7,313 bases of DNA from an uncultured Ligilactobacillus sp. Lineage in GTDB: Bacteria; Bacillota; Bacilli; Lactobacillales; Lactobacillaceae. The stretch is from positions 1 through 7,313 of the forward strand of contig CAKPZY010000062.1 in assembly GCA_934215475.1 (NCBI GenBank), given 5' to 3'. Under the pieces are notes generated by a model that saw nothing but the letters and a program-made list of their open reading frames with translations, was not told the DNA's origin and did no database searches. Numbering within the stretch: position 1 is the first letter of the stretch; each line of letters starts with the position of its first letter. Below, in pieces: positions 1 to 5,144 of the stretch. The position numbers and the translations under genes are program-made.

Positions 1-69
1 CTGCTCATGGGCCAACACGATCCTTTCTTAAAGAAATTCTATCAAATCGTGTCTACAACTTCATCCTAA
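1..69 (+). CDS. Possible 3' end of an unidentified gene (partial, strand uncertain)
   Basis: Frame 1 is open from the window edge to a TAA at 67-69 and would give a C-terminus ending HDPFLKKFYQIVSTTSS. I do not recognise it. Frame 3 is also open, to a TAG at 111-113, with a basic, hydrophobic tail ending MVKIIINCA, and could be the real one. A third possibility is a minus-strand gene starting here and leaving the window to the left: TCCTTT at 21-26 reads as AAAGGA on the minus strand, five bases before a TTG codon at 15. No strong + terminator follows closely; the nearest hairpin is at 342-380. With so few codons the choice cannot be made from this sequence. Confidence 0.25.
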   Translation: MLMGQHDPFLKKFYQIVSTTSS

Positions 70-341
70 GTCCAATGGTAAAGATTATCATTAATTGTGC
101 ATAGATAATATAAAAAATAGTAGGGCTGCACTTTTTGTGTTGCATTATGGTACATATACTGCTTAATAATTAAATTTTCTCGTGGTTATAGAATTTAAAT
201 GTGTGAGAATCATTTATGGTTAATAAAACACTGGAATTGTTGCTAAAAATACTTAAGCGGCTCTCTGCAAAGCTTTTCACCCAACTATGTTACTTAAAAT
301 TACCAAAATCATTTTCTTTAAAACAATTAAAAAGCAAGAGA

Positions 342-380
342 AAAATAGCGCCAAATTTTCGCAAAATTTGACGCTATTTT
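342..380 (-). terminator. Hairpin terminator, probably bidirectional
   Basis: Arms 342-359 and 363-380 are complementary over 18 positions around a CGC loop, with one imperfect pair (351/371). That pair is a C-A mismatch in a plus-strand RNA but a G-U wobble in a minus-strand RNA. On the minus strand the stem ends in a run of U and is followed by CTCTTGCTTTTT; on the plus strand it ends in TTTT. The minus reading is therefore the better terminator and would end the MFS transcript about 290 bases after its stop codon. It may also stop transcripts coming from the left. Confidence 0.6.
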
Positions 381-400
381 ATCGTATTAGAGAATGTTTC

Positions 401-424
401 GTCCCAACCCGGTTTTTATGGGAC
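401..424. repeat. Short inverted repeat GTCCC...GGGAC
   Basis: GTCCC at 401-405 and GGGAC at 420-424 form a small dyad. The inner segment CCCGGTTTTTATG (408-420) recurs exactly at 2511-2523 in the other long intergenic region, next to the terminator there. This may be a small dispersed intergenic element, but a 13-base match in AT-rich DNA can also arise by chance. Confidence 0.25.
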
Positions 425-667
425 AAAAAGCATGATCAAGCACATATTCCACAGCACAGTCCGCAATCTGTTCAATTTAGAATTACTTAGTGCTCCTCAC
501 CATGCGTAAAATGGGCACCTCCCACATATATATACGCAGTCAAGCTACAATATTTGCCTCATAAAGTATTCGTAAACCATAGCATTAAGCGTGTGAGCAG
601 CCGATTTAGGTTTTAGAACAGGCCGGTACTGCAAGAATGTTAGGGAATAGAGATTTGAGGTAATTAT

Positions 668-1834
668 TCATACTAAATTTTTACGCTTCTTCTGCTGAAA
701 ATAAAAGCATAATAATATATAAAATGCTGCTATAAAAGCAAGCAGGAAAAACATGCAACGATATGAAGTGATATCTGCTATTTTACCCAAAATTGATGCG
801 CCAATGCCCATCCCAAAATCATAAAAATTTAAAAACATGCTTGTTGCAGTTTCCCTTTTCGCTATACCAGCTTTTTTTAGGACCCACGCTTGGACGGTCA
901 GAAAAATTGCCTCATCAGCTGCACCATAGAAAAAGCCTGCAATCAACAGCATTAAGTTGGTCTGACTGTAGATGATCAATAAAATACTGACTAAGAGTCC
1001 TAACGATGCTGGCAGCAAAATTAAAAAAGGGCCTTTGGCATCAAAAGTTCTACCCGTAAAAGGACGAATAACAACACCGGCAATTGCAGCCGCAAAAAAG
1101 AACCAGGCAACGTCTGTTAAATCTTGTTGCTTAGCATAAATTGAAGTGAAGGCCATGATGCCGCTCATCATTACTCCCAACAGGAAAATCAGCAAACCCC
1201 GTTCTAGAAAGTCATTATCAAAATAATTTTTCACAGAAAATTTAGCTTCTCTTTGAAAAAGGGAACTTTGTTTTTGTTTATCAGTCAGTAATAATAAGAT
1301 TATAGCTAAAAGCAAAACCACCGCGCAGGCAATGAAAAAGGCATCATAACTAATTTTTTGCACGAGGCTTAAAGATAATACAGGTGCTAGGGCCGCAGTT
1401 ATCGTGTCTCCAACCCCAAAGTAACCCATTCCTGTGCCCAGACTTTTTAAGGGCAGCTCATCAGCCGCCATAGTTGCAAAATAAGTTGTAGCCAAGCCGT
1501 TGCCGATACCGTTTAGCGCTCGTAATAATACTAATAAACTAAAGGAAGTTAATAACGGATAGCCAAAGGTAGCCGCCAAATACAGCATAATTCCCAGTAA
1601 CAATAATTTTCTTTTGGAAAAAATTTGAGCTAAGTGGCCGGCAAAGAGCCGTACTATTAAACCAGTAAACATTATCATTCCTACAAAAATGCCTATTTGG
1701 CCAGCATCTAAGCCAATTTTTTCTCCATATAGCGGCAGCACTGGCACTTGCATATTATAAACCATGAATAGAAATGCATTACTGAAAAATAGCAAGGTAA
1801 AGTTTTTAGTCCAAAATGAGTTTTTTTGCGCCAT
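668..1834 (-). CDS. MFS family efflux-type transporter, 388 aa
   Basis: Integral membrane secondary transporter of the major facilitator superfamily, probably a proton-driven exporter of drugs or small metabolites; the substrate is unknown. Length and about 12 hydrophobic helices fit a complete member. Seen: a motif-A-like loop between helices 2 and 3 (GHLAQIFSKRK, residues 66-76), a motif-B-like arginine and glycines in helix 4 (R105, G109, G111), a glycine/proline-rich helix 5 (about 137-151), a basic, polar central loop (about 184-210), and a second motif-A-like loop RPFTGRTFDAKG (257-268). The start at 1834 is chosen because AAGGAG (1842-1847 on the plus strand, read as complement) sits seven bases upstream. 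The frame stays open to 1921, but that extension lacks such a site and runs through a terminator hairpin. Transcribed alone, with an attenuator-like leader. The family call is firm; a drug-export role is inference. Confidence 0.9.
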   Translation of the reverse strand: MAQKNSFWTKNFTLLFFSNAFLFMVYNMQVPVLPLYGEKIGLDAGQIGIFVGMIMFTGLIVRLFAGHLAQIFSKRKLLLLGIMLYLAATFGYPLLTSFSLLVLLRALNGIGNGLATTYFATMAADELPLKSLGTGMGYFGVGDTITAALAPVLSLSLVQKISYDAFFIACAVVLLLAIILLLLTDKQKQSSLFQREAKFSVKNYFDNDFLERGLLIFLLGVMMSGIMAFTSIYAKQQDLTDVAWFFFAAAIAGVVIRPFTGRTFDAKGPFLILLPASLGLLVSILLIIYSQTNLMLLIAGFFYGAADEAIFLTVQAWVLKKAGIAKRETATSMFLNFYDFGMGIGASILGKIADITSYRCMFFLLAFIAAFYILLCFYFQQKKRKNLV

Positions 1835-1841
1835 ATTATCA

Positions 1842-1847
1842 CTCCTT
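1842..1847 (-). promoter_or_regulatory. Ribosome binding site that sets the MFS start
   Basis: The minus strand reads AAGGAG here, followed by seven bases and ATG at 1834-1832. It decides against the longer in-frame start at 1921. It lies only 11 bases after the terminator stem, so terminated transcripts would lack it. Confidence 0.8.
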
Positions 1848-1851
1848 GAAT

Positions 1852-1904
1852 ACACAAAAAGAGGCCAGACAGCATCGTTTTTAAACAATCTTGTCTGGCC
1901 TCTT
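1852..1904 (-). terminator. Terminator hairpin in the 5' leader of the MFS gene (candidate attenuator)
   Basis: Arms 1892-1904 and 1859-1871 form a perfect 13-bp GC-rich stem (AAGAGGCCAGACA with TGTCTGGCCTCTT) around a 20-base loop. On the minus strand the stem is followed by TTTGTGTATT, extending the U-run of its own 3' arm. On the plus strand the stem is followed by CGACCC, so it works only in the direction of the MFS gene. It lies between that gene's promoter and its ribosome binding site, the layout of a regulated leader terminator. No known riboswitch or T-box consensus was seen upstream, and I could not find a clear competing antiterminator. Confidence 0.75.
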
Positions 1905-1960
1905 CGACCCTCCGAAAACACATCTTATCTACCTTATTGGCGCTCCGATTGTACTTACTC

Positions 1961-1989
1961 AGTTTATTAGAAGGCCCTCGCACTGTCAA
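1961..1989 (-). promoter_or_regulatory. Sigma-A-type promoter for the MFS gene
   Basis: The minus strand shows a consensus -35 TTGACA (complement of 1984-1989), a 17-base spacer and TAAACT (complement of 1961-1966, four of six matches to TATAAT). Transcription would start near 1954, giving a leader of about 120 bases that contains the terminator hairpin. Confidence 0.6.
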
Positions 1990-2061
1990 TCTTTTCTATA
2001 TGTTCGCATTTATTTTTTAGAGTGCATTTGTGTAAATAATTTCGAATTAGTTCCAAAATAG

Positions 2062-2083
2062 AGAGCTGCATTATTTCAGCTCT
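2062..2083 (-). terminator. Small hairpin, weak minus-strand terminator
   Basis: AGAGCTG (2062-2068) and CAGCTCT (2077-2083) form a 7-bp stem with an 8-base loop. On the minus strand it is followed by CTATTTTGG, a short U-rich tail; on the plus strand there is no U-tract. The TAA of the 40-codon minus ORF lies in its loop. Confidence 0.35.
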
Positions 2084-2193
2084 GAAGCGAACTCAACATA
2101 GTTGGAGATAGTATTAAACGCTAAGTTATATGTATTATACATGTGGTCTACATTAAGATTTGGTTCGGAATATTTATGTGTATCTCCTTTCAT
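2071..2193 (-). CDS. Possible small protein of 40 aa, unrecognised
   Basis: Starts MKGDTHKY and ends FASELK; polar, tyrosine- and asparagine-rich, with no membrane segment or signal peptide. A GGAGG (complement of 2197-2201) lies upstream but only three bases from the ATG, too close for a good ribosome binding site. The frame is also open for 13 codons further upstream, from a TTG. The stop codon sits in a small hairpin that could end the transcript. I recognise no family. It may be a real small gene, a leftover of a larger one, or chance. Confidence 0.22.
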   Translation of the reverse strand: MKGDTHKYSEPNLNVDHMYNTYNLAFNTISNYVEFASELK

Positions 2194-2257
2194 GCACCTC
2201 CGATCAGAATAGGCTAGACATAACAGGGTCAATTAGGCTCACAATGAACCGTACTGA

Positions 2258-2407
2258 AGCAGATATAACCTGCACAAAGTAACAGTAACCAGGGAAAAGA
2301 TCCTGGATGACAGTGCTTGAAGCGCAACCGCTGATGATCCGGCTCAGTATATTTGTGCTGCTATGATCGCTCTACTTGTGCAGATCATGAAAAAGAAAAG
2401 TCACTAA
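2258..2407 (+). pseudogene. Possible remnant of a decayed gene
   Basis: One plus frame reads protein-like on both sides of a single TGA at 2318-2320: HKVTVTREKILDDSA, then SATADDPAQYICAAMIALL and VQIMKKKSH before a TAA at 2405-2407. A strong terminator begins 16 bases after that TAA, as expected for a true gene end. The TREKILD segment is loosely like the start of TetR-type regulators, and a TetR gene divergent from an MFS exporter is a common layout, but this similarity is by eye and weak. There is no good start or ribosome binding site. Chance is a serious alternative. Confidence 0.22.
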
Positions 2408-2422
2408 AAAGTATTTAAAAAT

Positions 2423-2498
2423 GGATCTGCTTCCTCTCGAGTAGCTAAGCGAATAATTAAAGCTTGTTTGCTTAGCAAGGAGCAGATCCGATTTTTTT
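2423..2498. terminator. Bidirectional terminator
   Basis: GGATCTGCT at 2423-2431 pairs with AGCAGATCC at 2481-2489, and GCTAAGC at 2444-2450 pairs with GCTTAGC at 2470-2476, with a small internal bulge. On the plus strand GATTTTTTTG follows (from 2490); on the minus strand ATTTTTAAATACTTTTT follows. It ends the permease transcript about 50 bases after its stop codon. Its longer T-run on the plus side suggests it once also served, or still serves, a plus-strand transcript. Confidence 0.8.
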
Positions 2499-2539
2499 GT
2501 CAAAGCGATTCCCGGTTTTTATGTGATTGATAATTAACC

Positions 2540-3760
2540 TTACAAGAGCCTAAGAAAAATGGAAGCAATGATTACAGAAGCAACTGAAACGGTGGCAAAG
2601 CCGCCAACCAGCATCTTAGGTAAGATTTGATCTATCAGAACTGTTTCTTCTTCTTTATTTTCTGCGATATTATGACAAACCTCAGTTGTTAAAATGTAAT
2701 CAGCGGGAAAACCAAACAAAGATGTCAGAGAGCAGGCAAATGCCATGGAACCACTCATTTTGAGGGGTTTAGCCAAGATCCACGAAGCCAAAAACATGCC
2801 TATTAAACCAAGCAGGATCAACACAATAATTTGAATAACCACATGTTCCATAATAGCCGGAGTCGTAATATTCAGCTGAGCGAAAATATATGCAAGAAGA
2901 CCATACATTAACCATTGAAACACGCCCGCTTTATTTAAAGCACTTTTTTCAAGAAACCCTAATTGATGAGCTACTACTCCAAAGATCAGGCAAACAACAT
3001 TCGGATTAACTGCGTTATGGATCAAGAGAGAAGATCCATTAGCCAAAAGAGCAACTATGGCAACACGAAAGAGAATAAATGCTGAAGTTTGATATTCCTT
3101 AGGCGACACAAATTTTTTCTTGCTTTTTTTATTCCCGCCAGCGAAATGAATGCTTTTTTGTTCCTCCGTAATAGGTGCAATATTACCAGCGCGAAACTCT
3201 TTGACAACACGTTTACCTTCCCTTTTAAGCATAAATGCTGTTAAGGGATAGCCCAGCACTGAATGCAAGACAAACATTGCAACCGGTAAAGCCACTAATG
3301 AGGTAATTCCAGCGGTTTTTAAACCATCGGTCATCAATAATGCAGCAACCAGACCCCCAGTCAAAGGCGGCACGGCAGCGATCACTGTATGCCAATCAAA
3401 GATCCAAGTTCCAACTATTAGGGTCAGCAAAATTGTACCAGCGACACCTAAAAGTGCTATACAAACAGCTCTCCATTGCTGGATAAGTTCTTTTAGATCC
3501 ATTAAGGTCCCTAGATGGACGAGCAACAATGAGATACAGACACCTGCAAATGTTGGTCCAAAAGAAGCTTGGGCCACAATATTTTTAGGCAGAATTGTCC
3601 AATAACCGATCACAAATAGGACAGCACTGACAAACACTGATGGAATGTATGCTTTGCTTGCAGTAGAAACCCATTCACCGATAAATAGAAACAACATGAC
3701 AATTGAAAATGCAATGATAAATTTGATAATATCTGCCTTCTTTCTAAAGATGGGGTTCAA
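2540..3760 (-). CDS. Multi-pass membrane permease, GltS-like two-repeat architecture, 406 aa
   Basis: Cytoplasmic-membrane protein with about ten or more hydrophobic helices in two halves separated by a charged, lysine-rich loop (about 179-222) that should face the cytoplasm. Each half has a Gly/Pro/Ser/Thr-rich segment that could be a re-entrant pore loop: PPLTGGLVAALLM (131-143) and SLTSLFGFPADY (344-355). This resembles the inverted-repeat plan of sodium:glutamate (GltS) and 2-hydroxycarboxylate carriers, but no family signature is certain. The start is TTG at 3760, 11 residues before the first helix; no clear ribosome binding site precedes it and the upstream frame closes five codons earlier, so the start is provisional. 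It is divergent from the amidohydrolase operon across about 170 bases, which suggests a shared regulator and a role in moving the hydrolases' substrate or product. That role is inference. Confidence 0.75.
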   Translation of the reverse strand: MNPIFRKKADIIKFIIAFSIVMLFLFIGEWVSTASKAYIPSVFVSAVLFVIGYWTILPKNIVAQASFGPTFAGVCISLLLVHLGTLMDLKELIQQWRAVCIALLGVAGTILLTLIVGTWIFDWHTVIAAVPPLTGGLVAALLMTDGLKTAGITSLVALPVAMFVLHSVLGYPLTAFMLKREGKRVVKEFRAGNIAPITEEQKSIHFAGGNKKSKKKFVSPKEYQTSAFILFRVAIVALLANGSSLLIHNAVNPNVVCLIFGVVAHQLGFLEKSALNKAGVFQWLMYGLLAYIFAQLNITTPAIMEHVVIQIIVLILLGLIGMFLASWILAKPLKMSGSMAFACSLTSLFGFPADYILTTEVCHNIAENKEEETVLIDQILPKMLVGGFATVSVASVIIASIFLRLL

Positions 3761-3845
3761 TAAGCTTGCTATAACTCATATTTAATTAGTTTCTTATGTT
3801 ATCATAAAAAATTAATTTAAAATAGTGTTTTTTCAGAAAAAAGAT

Positions 3846-3873
3846 GTTACATTGTACTCTAAGATCGTAATAT
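3846..3873 (+). promoter_or_regulatory. Candidate promoter of the amidohydrolase operon
   Basis: GTTACA (3846-3851), a 16-base spacer and TAATAT (3868-3873) each match the sigma-A hexamers at four of six positions. The start site would be near 3880, about 50 bases before the first start codon. This is the best pair I see in the divergent region, but it is weak and may need an activator. Confidence 0.35.
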
Positions 3874-3881
3874 CCATAAAA

Positions 3882-3895
3882 CAAAATGTATTTTG
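3882..3895. promoter_or_regulatory. Palindrome, candidate operator
   Basis: CAAAAT-GT-ATTTTG is a perfect 6+6 dyad just downstream of the candidate promoter and about 34 bases before the start codon of the first amidohydrolase. A second dyad, TTATG-TTAT-CATAA (3794-3807), lies nearer the permease. Either could bind a regulator that controls the divergent pair. No regulator gene is present in the window. Confidence 0.3.
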
Positions 3896-3928
3896 CCTAG
3901 GACAATTTTCACTTCAGGGGGGTTTTTA

Positions 3929-5134
3929 ATGGAAATTTTATATAGTAACTGCAAACTGTTTGATGGGATCTCAACGGATATTAAAAAAGCAGCTTGGTTT
4001 GTTGTCGATGAGTCAACTGGTAAAGTGGCAAAATCGGGCTACGGAGAGCGACCAGTTGCTGATAAAGTAGTTGACCTCAAAGGTAAGTATGTTATGCCAG
4101 GTTTAATTGATGCTCATACACATATTATGATGGATCCAATCGGCAATAAGTTAGAATACTTATCAGAAACAGAAGTTACAACGGTGGCGTTACATAATTT
4201 AAAAGAGTTACTCCAAACAGGCGTAACTTATATCAGGGATTGTGGTTGTGCCTTTGATACTGACATTAAATTAGCTAAGTTCGCTGCTGAAGGCCCATTT
4301 GATATCACCGGACCGGCTATCATGCCATCTGGGCGCCCAATGTCAATGACTGGCGGCCATGGTGATTTTATTGAAGGCTGGGATGGAAGTCAGACTTGGG
4401 GATATTTAACTGATTCAGAAGATGAAATGAGAAAGTCTGTGCGGAAAGCCTTTAAAAACGGAGCTAAAAATATAAAGCTTATGGCTACAGGTGGTGTGAT
4501 GTCAGCAACAGACCAAATCGATGATACTGAGTTAAGTGTCGAAGAACTTAGGGTGGCTGTACAAGAGGCGCATTCTAAACATATGACAGTTGCAGCCCAT
4601 GCCGAAGGAGATGCCGGAATTCATAACGCTGTCGTGGCAGGGGTCGATTCGGTCGAACACGGATCATATGTCACCTATGAAGATATTGAACTTATGATCA
4701 AGCAAGGAACATACCTCACACCAACTTTAATTGCAGGCTATACCATTCCAAAATACGGCAAAGGAAAGCTGCCTCAATATATGTTGGATAAGGCCAAAGC
4801 ATTTTTAGATAAATACTTTGAAAGAATTGGTGTTGCTATCAAAGCTGGAGTTAAAATTTCTTTTGGTACAGATTCAGGGACGCCGTTTAATCGGTTTACA
4901 GATGTACCAGTCGAATTAGAATTAATGACACAGGTAGGCGCAACCAATTATCAAGCTTTATATGCTGCTGGGAAATCAGCTGCTGAATTATTAAAAATCG
5001 ACGATGAGTATGGAACGCTGGAGTCAGGCAAGTACGCGGACTTCTTAGTACTTGATGCAAATCCCTTGGAAGACATTAAAGCAGTTCAACAAGCAGATAA
5101 AGGCGTGTACCAACATGGAATCAAAAAATTTTAG
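3929..5134 (+). CDS. Metal-dependent amidohydrolase, dipeptidase-like, 401 aa (first paralog)
   Basis: Cytoplasmic hydrolase of the amidohydrolase superfamily, in the branch that includes Xaa-Pro and Xaa-Arg/Lys dipeptidases and some N-acyl amino acid hydrolases. It should cleave an amide or peptide bond using a metal pair. A small beta domain (about 1-55 and the last 40 residues) flanks a TIM barrel. Visible ligands: H63 and H65 (DAHTH), K183 (NIKLMATGG, the likely carboxylated lysine), H224 (AAHAEG), H244 (VEHG), D315 (FGTDSGTP). The conserved SMTGGHGDF (139-147) is typical of this branch. No signal peptide. The start at 3929 follows a strong AGGGGGG (3916-3922); an in-frame TTG at 3893 has no such site. 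It is the first gene of a two-gene operon with its own paralog, divergent from a permease. Family firm, substrate unknown. Confidence 0.9.
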   Translation: MEILYSNCKLFDGISTDIKKAAWFVVDESTGKVAKSGYGERPVADKVVDLKGKYVMPGLIDAHTHIMMDPIGNKLEYLSETEVTTVALHNLKELLQTGVTYIRDCGCAFDTDIKLAKFAAEGPFDITGPAIMPSGRPMSMTGGHGDFIEGWDGSQTWGYLTDSEDEMRKSVRKAFKNGAKNIKLMATGGVMSATDQIDDTELSVEELRVAVQEAHSKHMTVAAHAEGDAGIHNAVVAGVDSVEHGSYVTYEDIELMIKQGTYLTPTLIAGYTIPKYGKGKLPQYMLDKAKAFLDKYFERIGVAIKAGVKISFGTDSGTPFNRFTDVPVELELMTQVGATNYQALYAAGKSAAELLKIDDEYGTLESGKYADFLVLDANPLEDIKAVQQADKGVYQHGIKKF

Positions 5135-5138
5135 GAGG
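5133..5138 (+). promoter_or_regulatory. Ribosome binding site overlapping the upstream stop codon
   Basis: AGGAGG shares bases with the TAG stop (5132-5134) of the first amidohydrolase and lies six bases before the ATG at 5145. It fixes the start of the second gene and suggests that the two genes are translated in a coupled way. Confidence 0.85.
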
Positions 5139-5144
5139 GAGATC

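Larger units (their letters stand above)
70..667. other. Intergenic stretch without a convincing gene
   Basis: AT-rich DNA between the left-edge fragment and the MFS transporter. It holds the hairpin at 342-380 and a short GTCCC...GGGAC inverted repeat at 401-424. No open frame here has a ribosome binding site together with a protein-like sequence. The MFS transcript (minus) would run through 667-381 before meeting the hairpin, an unusually long untranslated tail with no closer terminator that I can see. Confidence 0.6.
1990..2539. other. Long intergenic region between MFS gene and permease
   Basis: No full-length gene is visible. The stretch holds a small minus ORF (2071-2193) with a hairpin over its stop codon, a 13-base perfect dyad ATGTAT-T-ATACAT (2130-2142), a possible decayed plus-strand reading frame ending at 2407, and the bidirectional terminator at 2423-2498. 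The part from about 2200 to 2400 looks less AT-rich than the rest, which fits former coding DNA. Confidence 0.55.

Noticed and set aside
287..490. Plus-strand 67-codon ORF
   Set aside because: No ribosome binding site; it runs straight through the 342-380 hairpin, and its composition follows the AT-rich DNA and the inverted repeat.
545..667. In-frame continuation of 41 codons after the MFS stop (ITSNLYSL...)
   Set aside because: The MFS protein is already complete with 12 helices and a polar tail. An open run of this length after a stop is fairly likely by chance, and it has no start of its own.
1835..1921. 29-residue N-terminal extension of the MFS protein
   Set aside because: It would be encoded by the terminator hairpin and is charged and non-membrane; a strong AAGGAG sits at the right distance from the ATG at 1834.
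2307..2366. Tiny plus ORF MTVLEAQPLMIRL..., hydrophobic, resembling a type I toxin
   Set aside because: No properly spaced ribosome binding site, no antisense RNA promoter recognised, and it lacks the charged C-terminal tail of Fst-like toxins.
1990..2420. T-box, riboswitch or tRNA in the intergenic region
   Set aside because: No T-box consensus, cloverleaf or familiar riboswitch core could be found by eye on either strand.
3893..3928. Upstream TTG start for the first amidohydrolase
   Set aside because: No ribosome binding site, it overlaps the palindrome, and the ATG at 3929 has AGGGGGG six bases ahead and fits the family's N-terminus.
5052..5144. Upstream start for the second amidohydrolase
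   Set aside because: The extension lies within the coding sequence of the first paralog in another frame; the AGGAGG before 5145 and the alignment of the two paralogs give the true start.
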